A stretch of 59,675 nt of DNA, taken from IMG/VR virus record IMGVR_UViG_3300010883_025977, positions 1-59,675 of that record; one strand, written 5' to 3'. Below are positions 8,151 through 16,039 of the stretch, piece after piece; the first letter of the stretch is position 1; each line of letters opens with the position of its first letter. Source of the stretch: a virus. The notes beneath the pieces are model-generated. The model was given only the letters and a program-made list of their open reading frames with translations, was not told the origin of the DNA and ran no database searches. Made by a program: the position numbers and the translations under genes.

Positions 8151-9776
8151 ATTTGATAAAAGTGCATTTTTTTCGTCATTTATTTCAATATCTTCTTGTA
8201 CCATCGCGCAACCCACTGAAAGTAGATTTCTTGCAGCGCTAGAAGCATGATGAACAGCCGACTTAACGACCTTTGCAGGGTCAATAATGCCGGCCTCGAT
8301 CATATCAACATATATTTCTTTTCGTGCATCGTAACCTTTTGACCCTTTGGCCCGATTCACTTTTTCCAGTACAACTTCGGGCGCGCCGCCTGTATTCGCA
8401 ACAATCTGTCTAAGGGGATCCAAGCATGCTTCCTTTACTAACCTAACACCACAATTGTAGTCTTCATTTCCCTTTTGTTCAATCGAATCTATAACTTTTA
8501 CAGCCCTTACTAGCGCGACGCCGCCACCGGGGACTATTCCTTCTTCAATAGCAGCCTGTGTAGCACAAAGCGCATCCTCTACACGGTCCTTGCGCTCGCG
8601 GAGTTCTACTTCAGTAGCACCTCCGACTCGAATAACAGCAATTCCTCCTGATAGCCTTGAAACGCGTCGCTGGAGAGCTTCTCTTTCTGGGCCTGATAAA
8701 GTGGGCTCTTCAATTTGTGATCGAAGTGATTTAACTCTGTCTGCAACAGCATCATTGTTTACATTGCCCACCATGATTAGAGAAGATCCACCCGTAATTG
8801 TGGCCTTCTTGCATGTTCCCATCTCATTTGGGTCGATAGGATCTTTTGATGCAAAGTCTGCAGTCGTGTATACCTTGCATCCCAGAAGAAGACCCAAGTC
8901 AGACATAGCTTTCATCCTGGCATCCCCAAATTCAGGAGCTCTGATTGCACAAACTTGAAGTGTGCCTTTCAGTCTATTGACTACAAGCCCCTGTAACGCT
9001 TCACCGTCTACATCATCAGCAATTATTAACAAAGGTCGCTGTTCCTCATGAGACCGCTCTAGAACAGGTAAAATATCCTTCATCGCGCTAATTTTCTTAT
9101 TGACTAACAGAACAAAGGGATTGATAAACTCTGTCAGCATTCTGTCTTGGTTAGTTACAAAATAGGGCGACAAATATCCTCTTTCAATTTGAGTACCCTC
9201 TACAATGTCTAAAGACGTCTCGAATCCTTTTGCTTCTTCCACAGCGATAGAACCATCTTCGCCTACAGCATTGACTGCTTCACATAGCAGGCGCCCGATT
9301 GATATGTCACCGTTAGCAGAGATGGTCCCTACATGAACGATATCTTCGTCACATTCTATGGGAGTTGACAATTTATCAATCTCATTCTCAACATACTGAG
9401 AGGCTGCGCTCATTCCTCTGCAAAGTTCAGTTGGATCAAACCCAGCGGCGATCATTCGTAAACCGTTACTGTACATTGATTGTGCCAAGACTGTAGCTGT
9501 GGTTGTTCCGTCTCCGGCAATTTCGGCTGCCCTTTGAGCTGCCTCTTTAACCATTTGTGCGCCAAGATTCATGAACCTATCGCTAAGATTAATTGCATGT
9601 GCAACTGTTACGCCATCTTTAGTTAAGTGTGGTGGGCGGCCGGGTCGTTCGATAACAACATTCTGACCGCTAGGACCCATTGTTACTTTTACAGCTGATG
9701 CTAGTATATCGACGCCTGCTGCTATCTTGTCTCGAGCGTCGTCTCCGAACACTAATGTTTTATATGAACTACTCAT
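8145..9776 (-). CDS. groEL: GroEL chaperonin
   Basis: The 543-aa product matches GroEL length and order: DGVTVA near residue 52, GDGTTTATVLAQS around 86-98 (nucleotide binding, catalytic Asp), apical-domain segment PYFVTNQ and RPLLIIADDVDGEAL, then VEDAL and the GGGVALVRA return of the equatorial domain. It lacks the Gly-Gly-Met C-terminal tail of host GroEL and instead ends NALLSNV. A tail-less, diverged GroEL is typical of phage chaperonins. No GroES homologue is in the window; it may use host GroES or work alone. The start overlaps the stop of the 61-aa gene upstream (TAATG). Confidence 0.95.
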   Translation of the reverse strand: MSSSYKTLVFGDDARDKIAAGVDILASAVKVTMGPSGQNVVIERPGRPPHLTKDGVTVAHAINLSDRFMNLGAQMVKEAAQRAAEIAGDGTTTATVLAQSMYSNGLRMIAAGFDPTELCRGMSAASQYVENEIDKLSTPIECDEDIVHVGTISANGDISIGRLLCEAVNAVGEDGSIAVEEAKGFETSLDIVEGTQIERGYLSPYFVTNQDRMLTEFINPFVLLVNKKISAMKDILPVLERSHEEQRPLLIIADDVDGEALQGLVVNRLKGTLQVCAIRAPEFGDARMKAMSDLGLLLGCKVYTTADFASKDPIDPNEMGTCKKATITGGSSLIMVGNVNNDAVADRVKSLRSQIEEPTLSGPEREALQRRVSRLSGGIAVIRVGGATEVELRERKDRVEDALCATQAAIEEGIVPGGGVALVRAVKVIDSIEQKGNEDYNCGVRLVKEACLDPLRQIVANTGGAPEVVLEKVNRAKGSKGYDARKEIYVDMIEAGIIDPAKVVKSAVHHASSAARNLLSVGCAMVQEDIEINDEKNALLSNV

Positions 9777-9961
9777 TATCCCTTCAGCAATCCTTTTCTA
9801 GATTCTAAAATAAGGCCGGGCGCTTCAATAATTCTGCGCTCTCTATTGATAAGATTCTCTGCAACAATTTGATCGCCGACCATGTAGGCAGTTTCTTCAT
9901 TTGTAATAAGACCTGAGGTTCTAAGACGCTCTAGATCTCTATCTGAGACTACTTTCTCCAT
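9776..9961 (-). CDS. hypothetical protein, 61 aa, in the usual groES position
   Basis: ATG at 9961 has a strong GGAGG. The protein is short and mixed charge, with a helical start (SDRDLERLRTSG) and IIEAPGLILESRKG near the end. It occupies the slot where groES precedes groEL but has neither GroES length (about 95 aa) nor its mobile-loop pattern, so I do not call it GroES. It is coupled to groEL by a TAATG overlap and may assist or regulate it. Confidence 0.5.
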   Translation of the reverse strand: MEKVVSDRDLERLRTSGLITNEETAYMVGDQIVAENLINRERRIIEAPGLILESRKGLLKG

Positions 9962-10026
9962 TGTTTTTGTCCTCCATATTTAATAGACCATTAAAATATA
10001 AACACTGGGTTGGGACAGTAAATGTT

Positions 10027-10824
10027 CTATGATAGATTCTGGAACGTTTCTACAAATTTTGGCCAAAACTTCTCATTAATAATGGAGAAAAATTGCATAT
10101 CAGTAAAGACAGATTTGATCTCTGCATCGTCAAAGGCAACGTTGCTTTTTTCTATATTGTCTAAGTCACTACCCATGTCATGGAAGCGAATCATTTCACA
10201 ATTTCGATTAAACTTTTTCAGATTTTCATCATCCTCTAGAAACTTTTGAAATGCTACCTTGTCTTCTAGAAGAAGCGCAGCACGTTTATCGCCGATGCCC
10301 CTGAAGCCGTCTATGTTGTCGGAGCTATCTCCTCGAAGTGCCTTCCAAGAAACATAGTCACACTGCGGTGACTCAATAAACTTTTTTCGAATGGGATTGT
10401 ATAGTTTTAAGGAATCATGAGTTTGCAAAAGTTGATAGAAGTCTGTATCAGATGACACTACAATACACTCATCGTCTTTATGTGTGACTGATGCTAGTTC
10501 AGCTAGCACATCGTCGCACTCATAATATGGATGGCGCACAACATGAACAGGAAATACGTCCTTGAGCATCTTAATCACAAATCGTTTTTGACGATGGAAA
10601 TCATCCGCGTCATGATAGACTCTTTGTGCCTTATACTCTTTCATCATGGCAAGGCGCTTAACTGGCTTACCCTCTAAGATGAAATAGACTCGATCTGGAT
10701 TAAACTTATTAACAGCAGCTCGAAAGCTTCTGAAAAACGTGTAGACGATTGGATTGTCGCCTTTTGCCCAACCCGATCGGGATCTATAGAGCATATTATA
10801 GCCATCAACTAATAGTACTTTCAT
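10027..10824 (-). CDS. FEN/5'-3' exonuclease family nuclease (copy 1)
   Basis: The 265-aa protein has the PIN/FEN signature: VLLVDGYNMLYRS at the N-terminus (first metal Asp), YYECDDVLAELA near 120, SSDTDFYQLLQ near 140, and GDSSDNIDGFRGIGDKRAA near 187, a helix-hairpin-helix with metal-binding Asp. Family members remove RNA primers and flaps. ATG at 10824 follows GAGGAGA. A diverged second family member lies at 56083-57045, so the phage has two. This copy sits away from the replication block, just downstream of its own candidate promoter. Confidence 0.88.
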   Translation of the reverse strand: MKVLLVDGYNMLYRSRSGWAKGDNPIVYTFFRSFRAAVNKFNPDRVYFILEGKPVKRLAMMKEYKAQRVYHDADDFHRQKRFVIKMLKDVFPVHVVRHPYYECDDVLAELASVTHKDDECIVVSSDTDFYQLLQTHDSLKLYNPIRKKFIESPQCDYVSWKALRGDSSDNIDGFRGIGDKRAALLLEDKVAFQKFLEDDENLKKFNRNCEMIRFHDMGSDLDNIEKSNVAFDDAEIKSVFTDMQFFSIINEKFWPKFVETFQNLS

Positions 10825-10839
10825 AGGTGTCTCCTCTTG

Positions 10840-10860
10840 ATAGTATTATAACCCAGGTAT
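10840..10860 (-). promoter_or_regulatory. candidate promoter with TATAAT -10 for the FEN nuclease
   Basis: Minus-strand TATAAT (10845-10850) overlaps the stop codon of the upstream gene and is followed by ACTAT and the gene's own GAGGAGA. It resembles the promoters near 1217 and 8117 in the -10 and downstream sequence but lacks an exact TGn extension. No -35 is obvious. Confidence 0.4.
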
Positions 10861-11313
10861 CGATACATTTACATTCGCATACGTGCCATCAGGTAATTTA
10901 ACTTTTGTTTTTGTGCCAACTCCAGGCTTGGCATTGCCATTTGATGCGTTGACAAAAATATCAGCCACGTCTGGAGTTGCATCAACAGGACTTTGTACTT
11001 GTACACCTAATCCGATATCAGCTTCTTGATAACTGTATTTTGATTTTGCCATCTCTAGGGCTTCATTAACAATCTCATTGATATGAGCCGTCGCGTTGTC
11101 ACGCATATGTTGACGGACAGCTTCAGCACTGCTAAAGTGATTTGCGCCGATGGCACTTAATGTGTACGTCTGCTTTTTACTATCACCCTGGACCTTATAC
11201 TCAACAGTCTCACCGTCCAAAGTTTTTCGAACTACCTGCTCAACCACACGCACCGGTAGTACACGCTTGTGTTTATCCGATATTACGAATACAATTTGTC
11301 CAACATCATACAT
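10846..11313 (-). CDS. hypothetical protein, 155 aa
   Basis: ATG at 11313 follows GAGGTGG. The first 75 residues look like a beta-rich SH3-type domain (QIVFVISDKHKRVLPVRVVE, VEYKVQGDSKKQTYTLS). A helical stretch follows, then a Gly/Asn/Val-rich end (KLPDGTYANVNVSIPGL) that looks beta-stranded. No family recognised. It probably has its own promoter at 11334. Confidence 0.55.
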   Translation of the reverse strand: MYDVGQIVFVISDKHKRVLPVRVVEQVVRKTLDGETVEYKVQGDSKKQTYTLSAIGANHFSSAEAVRQHMRDNATAHINEIVNEALEMAKSKYSYQEADIGLGVQVQSPVDATPDVADIFVNASNGNAKPGVGTKTKVKLPDGTYANVNVSIPGL

Positions 11314-11330
11314 AAAGCCACCTCATACTC

Positions 11331-11345
11331 TATAGTATAACAGGT
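11331..11345 (-). promoter_or_regulatory. candidate extended -10 promoter
   Basis: Minus-strand TGTTATACT: -10 hexamer TATACT at 11334-11339 with TGT as extension, followed by ATAGAG as in the clpB and groEL promoters. It lies about 20 bases upstream of the 155-aa gene start. No clear -35. Confidence 0.45.
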
Positions 11346-11369
11346 GGCCCTAGAAGTGTTCAGGATTTT

Positions 11370-11720
11370 TTATTTATTGAAGCTCTTAAATCCAATGCCT
11401 GTAAAGAGGCCAGCAGAGGGCTGATCTGGATTGTGTGGAGATCCGAACGAATTTGCATCGTCGTACGTGGGATCGTATCCATAAGCTGAAGAAATGGACT
11501 TATTTTGTACAGCATCAGAAAAGTGTCGCTCAGACCGCTTATTAGCTAGCTGAGCCATTACTACATTCACTTCTTCACGAATAATATCGCGGAGCTTCTG
11601 TAGCTCTTGGTTTTCTGATTCGATTAAAGCCTTAAGTTCAGCCCTCTCATTGAGAGGTTTGTCATTACTTTCATCGCTAAGGCCGGAAAGGACTGCTAAT
11701 CTGTCTGCGCTAAGTTTCAT
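11370..11720 (-). CDS. hypothetical virion-associated protein candidate, 116 aa
   Basis: ATG at 11720 (MKLSADRLAVLSGL) follows AGGAG. A mid-section helix with ELQKLRDIIREEV resembles the amphipathic leader of the tagged proteins elsewhere in the window, though here it is internal. The C-terminus is Ser/Asn/Pro/Gly-rich and ends GIGFKSFNK. A CATATTTAAT-type candidate late promoter (11738-11750) lies 17 bases upstream, hinting at late expression. Function unknown. Confidence 0.5.
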   Translation of the reverse strand: MKLSADRLAVLSGLSDESNDKPLNERAELKALIESENQELQKLRDIIREEVNVVMAQLANKRSERHFSDAVQNKSISSAYGYDPTYDDANSFGSPHNPDQPSAGLFTGIGFKSFNK

Positions 11721-11737
11721 AGTTCATCGCTCCTACC

Positions 11738-11750
11738 GTATTAAATATGC
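11738..11750 (-). promoter_or_regulatory. candidate late promoter, GCATATTTAATAC
   Basis: Minus-strand copy of a motif (consensus RCATATTTAATRC) found upstream of four late-looking genes in this window. It ends 17 bases before the start of the 116-aa gene. Confidence 0.4.
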
Positions 11751-11753
11751 GTC

Positions 11754-12410
11754 TCAGACAACCTTTTCCAAATGTACAGAGAATTTTGGAGGTGTGCTTG
11801 TCCAATACTCAACACTCTTATCAAGCTGCCTCTTTTTATAGGGAGGAAGGTTAGGGCTTAAAAGCTTCTTTTGCAGTTTTTCTAAATTTCGATTATTAAT
11901 ATTCTCGAAAGAGCCCAACAGTGGCCTGCATTTCTTCATGGCTCTGTGTTTATACATAGCAACTTTTCCTCGTGCACCATTTGATAGAGGACGAAAGTCG
12001 TCAACAGTCAGACCTTCGAATAAAAACACAGCAAACTCTTCAAACTGCTGATCTGCTATGACGTATAAATAGTCTAGGGCACCCTTCTTCTGGAGTGTCT
12101 CAAAATCAGACTGCAAGCTTATTGCACCCGATTTATGTCTGCTGGTAAGCTTACACTCTATCTCTTTGTCTAGCTCTTCAATAACGATATCAGGTTGCCC
12201 TGTTCTTCCGTCTTCAAAGACACCGGAATATCTCTTTGCCAGCTCTTGGGCAAAAAACTTTTCCTGTGTCTGGGACATCACAATATTCCTCCTGCCCAGA
12301 TTATCTAATAAGTCCATTCCGTATACTTTGTAAAGATCTACAGCTCCCTGATGGAACCCTCTCATCTTTCGTAAAGCATTCTTTGTCATCTCACTATCGA
12401 TATACGCCAT
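11754..12410 (-). CDS. PD-(D/E)xK restriction-endonuclease-fold nuclease
   Basis: ATG at 12410 (MAYIDSEM) follows GAGGT. The motif TGQPDIVIEE followed by EIECKLTS (about residues 78-97) is a textbook PD-x(n)-ExK catalytic core, with an upstream helix QEKFFAQELAKRY that would carry the accessory Glu. The rest is helical with a basic end (KKRQLDKS). It could degrade host DNA, act as a repair nuclease or be homing-like; the sequence does not decide. The frame opens at 12446, but the upstream start lacks a binding site. Confidence 0.65.
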   Translation of the reverse strand: MAYIDSEMTKNALRKMRGFHQGAVDLYKVYGMDLLDNLGRRNIVMSQTQEKFFAQELAKRYSGVFEDGRTGQPDIVIEELDKEIECKLTSRHKSGAISLQSDFETLQKKGALDYLYVIADQQFEEFAVFLFEGLTVDDFRPLSNGARGKVAMYKHRAMKKCRPLLGSFENINNRNLEKLQKKLLSPNLPPYKKRQLDKSVEYWTSTPPKFSVHLEKVV

Positions 12411-12488
12411 ATTTACCTCTAGGTCATAAAACATTACCTGAAACAATAATACAGCGAGACAGGTAAATTTACAATAAGGGGAGGGCTT

Positions 12489-12959
12489 ATGACACCTTTT
12501 TTAACAGTGGTCTTCGGTGTTTTGTTTGGAATTGCTGCAACATGCTTGGCAATGCTCTGGATTGCATCGACAAATGACTACGCCGCCGCGGTCTTGCCAG
12601 GTCAACGATGGAAGGTTAAAGGGTTGGGAGTTATCACAATCAAGGAAACACTTTCTGGGGGCAAGTATTACACTCAATACGGTAACGGCACAAACGTAGC
12701 TTATATTACTGAGCGTGGGCGGGCTGGACACTGTTCTCGGCATGCTATTACAAAGCACGGAACTCTTGTTCGACAAATGGCCAATGTCGTGTTTGTTAAC
12801 GACGATGCTGTCAGCGACGTGAGTGATAATCTACATACTTATAATCGTTATGGGCGGATCAATACTGATAAGACACAAGACACAATCGACGCAGAATTTT
12901 GTGATCCGGTAGAACATGATAATGTCTACCACCTTGCCCGGCGGCGAAATCTCAAATAG
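12489..12959 (+). CDS. membrane-anchored hypothetical protein, 156 aa
   Basis: One of the few plus-strand genes, convergent with the next and divergent from the nuclease gene. ATG at 12489 has GGAGG four bases upstream. Residues 4-26 form a single hydrophobic helix, followed by a soluble domain with LPGQRWKVKGLGVITIKE, a likely SH3-like barrel, then a polar tail. Topology suggests an N-terminal signal anchor with the domain outside the inner membrane or in the cytoplasm. A role in envelope modification or exclusion is possible but unsupported. Confidence 0.6.
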   Translation: MTPFLTVVFGVLFGIAATCLAMLWIASTNDYAAAVLPGQRWKVKGLGVITIKETLSGGKYYTQYGNGTNVAYITERGRAGHCSRHAITKHGTLVRQMANVVFVNDDAVSDVSDNLHTYNRYGRINTDKTQDTIDAEFCDPVEHDNVYHLARRRNLK

Positions 12960-13316
12960 CTAGCTTAAGTTATTGCGTACATTCTGTGTTATCTTTTGGC
13001 CCTTAGAGGCAGCATCTTTAAGCGGTTCAAGACCCAGCACCATCCTAACTTGATCAAATACATCGACTGTTAGGCTACTCTTAAGATGAGACATGTTCGC
13101 ATACTGGTGCAAATCAAGCTCTGTTACAGGTAAATCCTCACCCTCAGGGCCTGGCTCTAGTTCGCCTGTATCTTTCGATTCAAAAATAAAAATTACACCT
13201 GGCATCGTTTTATCGTCGGGAACATGTATGAATGGAATGTTTGATGTCATTCCATCTTCAACCTCTTCGTAACAAATTTCAGGTACCCACATCATAGAAT
13301 TTTTTTCTGGCTGCAC
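12960..13316 (-). CDS. hypothetical protein, 118 aa
   Basis: GTG start at 13316 with AGGAG seven bases upstream. Acidic protein with NIPFIHVPDDKTMPGVIFIFE in the middle, suggesting a small alpha/beta fold, and a Lys/Asn tail. No family recognised. A candidate extended -10 promoter lies 40 bases upstream. Confidence 0.5.
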   Translation of the reverse strand: MQPEKNSMMWVPEICYEEVEDGMTSNIPFIHVPDDKTMPGVIFIFESKDTGELEPGPEGEDLPVTELDLHQYANMSHLKSSLTVDVFDQVRMVLGLEPLKDAASKGQKITQNVRNNLS

Positions 13317-13354
13317 TTGCTTACTCCTTCGAATCGAACAGTATGCTTATTGAT

Positions 13355-13367
13355 CTAGTATAACACT
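13355..13367 (-). promoter_or_regulatory. candidate extended -10 promoter
   Basis: Minus-strand TGTTATACT with -10 TATACT at 13357-13362, overlapping the end of the upstream gene. Same extended -10 form as at 11334. Confidence 0.4.
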
Positions 13368-14688
13368 AGGCCTCGATCTTGTAATCGTCAACCTGGGCCA
13401 GGGCATCTTCGATCATCTTGAAGTATTCTCTACCTGTTTCAGTGCTGCTTACTGCCTTAAAATTCTTTTCACCTTTGACAGGAACGTCAAGCATAATTGC
13501 TTCTTTGAGTTGCTCTTTAAGCGTCGGAAGCCCTTCTTCAAGTTGTGCTTGAATATCTTTTTTTGCTTCCATAAAGACGACTATTTTTGCGGACTCTAGA
13601 AGCTCTTCTTCCGGGATCTCATCTTCAGGCTTTAGATTCTTTTCTTTCTTTACCTGTTCGATGAATTCTTCTTCTCCAACTAACTTCTGGGCTGCCTCTT
13701 CTATGGCGGGGGCTACTGAAGCAGTATCCCCTACTTCTAGACCTAGCTGCTTAGCCTCTTCGAGCGCGGCGCCGAAATCTTCTAGGTTGGTTGCAGAACC
13801 CAAAGATTGAACCATTGCTAGTTGTTGTTCACCAGCTTCCAAAAGCTCTTCAATGTGCTTTTTCTTATTATCAATAAAGGCAGCTGCCTGCTTTGCTAGC
13901 TCCTTTGTGATTCCTGTCTCTTCAAGATACTCATCCAGCCCCTTATCAAATTCGGCTTTAGACATTGGTTTCATATCACCCGCTTTGTCCTCATAGCCTT
14001 CAATTCCCCAGGGCGGACCGGGTTTATCCGTCTTTTTCTCAGCTAGGAGCGGACCGTCGGGTGCATAGTGTGTTATAAAGAATATGTCAGCCATCTCCTT
14101 AGCTGTATTTTTCAGCGTTGTTATCAGACCCCCCTTATCATTCGATGATGATTTAGAAAAATCACCTCTAGACTTGCCTGAGGTACCTTTTGTATCTTTC
14201 ATAGAGTCATACTGGACGCCCGGTATCATACCAGCCAAAGGAAGTCGCCAGCCGGCGTCGTCTAAATAATTGACCACACCGGGGACAGATTTTGCTGAAG
14301 CTTTGCCGAGAGCAGCGCCAAGTGCAAGCTGCGGCGCTAGCATAAATGCTAATGGCGCAGCATGATCAGAAAATGCAGCAGCATTTCTCGCCTCAATAGG
14401 CTCCCAGGCTTTTTGTATTTCTGCTTTTCTAGAATCGTACGCTTCCATAGCAGCTTTTTGTTTTTTGGGAGATAGTGTGGTAATCACGTCAAACTGAAGC
14501 TTGAGCACGTTTAGAATGTCCATGCCGGCTAGCTTTGCTGAGTTGACCACGTCCACAAAGGGTCCAACAAATGTGGAATACAAATTTGCCTCCTCCTCTT
14601 TCAAAAGCTGATTTTCTTGTCGGCCTTCTGAAAGAATCTTGCGAATCATTTCTCTTACTTGCTGTTCTTCTTCTAAATGTTGTCTCAT
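13366..14688 (-). CDS. leader-tagged virion/internal protein candidate, 440 aa
   Basis: The N-terminus (EEEQQVREMIRKILSEGR) is an amphipathic helix ending in LSE-G, the form of a T4 capsid-targeting sequence with its (L/I)xE protease site. The body is helical and charged: a segment at about 100-160 has Ala/Leu/Pro-rich hydrophobic stretches (PLAFMLAPQLALGAALG) that may insert in a membrane, and the C-terminal half is Glu/Lys-rich with LKEQLKEAIML. No enzymatic motif seen. Candidate packaged protein delivered on infection. It is divergent from the plus-strand cassette. Confidence 0.6.
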   Translation of the reverse strand: MRQHLEEEQQVREMIRKILSEGRQENQLLKEEEANLYSTFVGPFVDVVNSAKLAGMDILNVLKLQFDVITTLSPKKQKAAMEAYDSRKAEIQKAWEPIEARNAAAFSDHAAPLAFMLAPQLALGAALGKASAKSVPGVVNYLDDAGWRLPLAGMIPGVQYDSMKDTKGTSGKSRGDFSKSSSNDKGGLITTLKNTAKEMADIFFITHYAPDGPLLAEKKTDKPGPPWGIEGYEDKAGDMKPMSKAEFDKGLDEYLEETGITKELAKQAAAFIDNKKKHIEELLEAGEQQLAMVQSLGSATNLEDFGAALEEAKQLGLEVGDTASVAPAIEEAAQKLVGEEEFIEQVKKEKNLKPEDEIPEEELLESAKIVVFMEAKKDIQAQLEEGLPTLKEQLKEAIMLDVPVKGEKNFKAVSSTETGREYFKMIEDALAQVDDYKIEA

Positions 14689-14712
14689 TGATTTACACCC
14701 GCAGCTTTATGT

Positions 14713-14725
14713 ACATATTTAATGC
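14713..14725 (+). promoter_or_regulatory. candidate late promoter, ACATATTTAATGC
   Basis: Plus-strand copy of the CATATTTAAT motif, 31 bases upstream of the nucleotidyltransferase start. It would drive the three-gene plus-strand cassette. Confidence 0.4.
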
Positions 14726-14755
14726 TATAGACTAAATATATACGCGGAGGCGTCA

Positions 14756-15361
14756 ATGAAAATCGGTTTAGTTCCAGTATCAGCAAAACCTTATCATGCT
14801 GGGCATCATGCATTGGTAGAGAAAGCTTCTACAGAAAATGATAGAGTAATTCTATTCGTTTCAACATCCAATCGACATCGGAAAGATGAATTTCCCATCG
14901 ATGGTGCTGACATGTCTAGAATATGGCGAGAAGAGCTAGAAGGTGTCATGCCAGGGAACGTTGAAATTCAATACGGTGGATCTCCTGTTAGAAAAGTATG
15001 GGAAACATTAGGAATGGCAAACGATTCAGACTCTCCTGACACATACGTCGTCTACTCTGACCCGCAGGATACTGCACAAAATTACCCTGAAAAGAATCTT
15101 ACAAAATATTGTGGGGACTTAAGAGCTAGTGGTCAATGTCTTCTAGCAGCAGAAGAAGATCCGGGCGGGCTTACTCGAGGTGAAGGCACTCCTAACGTTA
15201 GCGGCACTAAAGTTCGAACCATGTTAGAAAAGGGCGACTTTGAGTCATTTAGCGCAATTATGCCTGCCGGTGTTAATGGTCAAAATATCTTTGACATACT
15301 GACGAAGAAGCCTAAAAACGAGCGGTTACTGCGCACGTACATTGACACAATTTTGGGATAA
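14756..15361 (+). CDS. HIGH-superfamily nucleotidyltransferase
   Basis: The 201-aa protein begins KIGLVPVSAKPYHAGHHALV: the AGHH is the (H/T)xGH nucleotide-binding motif of cytidylyl/adenylyltransferases. VSGTKVRTML near residue 155 is the second signature (ISxTxxR). Members make NAD, CoA, FAD or activated lipid heads; substrate cannot be told here. NMN adenylyltransferase-type activity would fit phage NAD salvage. GGAGG precedes ATG. It leads a plus-strand cassette with two lipoproteins. Confidence 0.75.
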   Translation: MKIGLVPVSAKPYHAGHHALVEKASTENDRVILFVSTSNRHRKDEFPIDGADMSRIWREELEGVMPGNVEIQYGGSPVRKVWETLGMANDSDSPDTYVVYSDPQDTAQNYPEKNLTKYCGDLRASGQCLLAAEEDPGGLTRGEGTPNVSGTKVRTMLEKGDFESFSAIMPAGVNGQNIFDILTKKPKNERLLRTYIDTILG

Positions 15362-15414
15362 TTTACGAGGGTGTTGCCTTCTAGGGCATACTTAAAAATG
15401 GAGGACCCCTCTCT

Positions 15415-16038
15415 ATGCCCCGCTCGCTCAGGCACCTTTCTTGCCTTACATTCCTTTGTTTGACAATTGTCTCAGGTTGCTCAGCTTACGTCAACGATGA
15501 CGATAGCGCCGATCCGACCATCACAGTAACAGTCACTGATCCTACGACACCCGAGCCCAGTCCCATTACATGGGAAGACTGCGGCGGGGTGTATGGCGAT
15601 CATCCTTGCGACTTCACATTCCAAGATCAAAATGATGATGACTGGAATTTATACGATCATTACGGAGAAGTCATCTTAATTGACTTTTCAACAGCGTGGT
15701 GTTACTGGTGTAGGGTTTCTGCTGCTGATGTGCAGTTAATGCAGGATACATACGGACCTGATGGGTTCACATGGGTCACACTTTTAGTTGAGGACGTCAA
15801 TGGAGGCGACGTTAGTTTAGACGAAGTTCAGTTGTGGGTAGACACTTATGGTATCACAACTGCGCCAGTATTGGCGGCAGACAGAAGTATAATTGATACG
15901 ACAGGTGAAGATGGCTTTCCAGTTACTAGTTGGCCTATGTTTATTTTAGTCGACCGGGACATGACAATTACTTGGGGACTCCGTGGTTGGAGCCAAGAAA
16001 TGATCCTGGCAGCAATAGAGGATATACTAGGCCAATGA
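15415..16038 (+). CDS. thioredoxin-fold (TlpA-like) lipoprotein
   Basis: A signal peptide ends in a lipobox (TIVSGC, Cys about residue 22), so the mature protein would be lipid-anchored in the envelope. After an Asp/Thr/Pro-rich linker, residues 75-205 form a thioredoxin fold: VILIDFSTAWCYWCRVSA with the redox CxxC, FTWVTLLVED, and a SWPMFILVD cis-Pro-like strand. It would oxidise, reduce or shuffle disulphides outside the cytoplasm. Such lipoproteins are typical of cellular bacteria, so it was probably acquired from the host. The next gene starts two bases after its stop. Confidence 0.82.
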   Translation: MPRSLRHLSCLTFLCLTIVSGCSAYVNDDDSADPTITVTVTDPTTPEPSPITWEDCGGVYGDHPCDFTFQDQNDDDWNLYDHYGEVILIDFSTAWCYWCRVSAADVQLMQDTYGPDGFTWVTLLVEDVNGGDVSLDEVQLWVDTYGITTAPVLAADRSIIDTTGEDGFPVTSWPMFILVDRDMTITWGLRGWSQEMILAAIEDILGQ

Positions 16039-16039
16039 G

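Noticed and set aside
9776-9961. GroES identity for the gene before groEL
   Set aside because: Too short and no GroES mobile-loop or beta-barrel pattern; position alone is not evidence.
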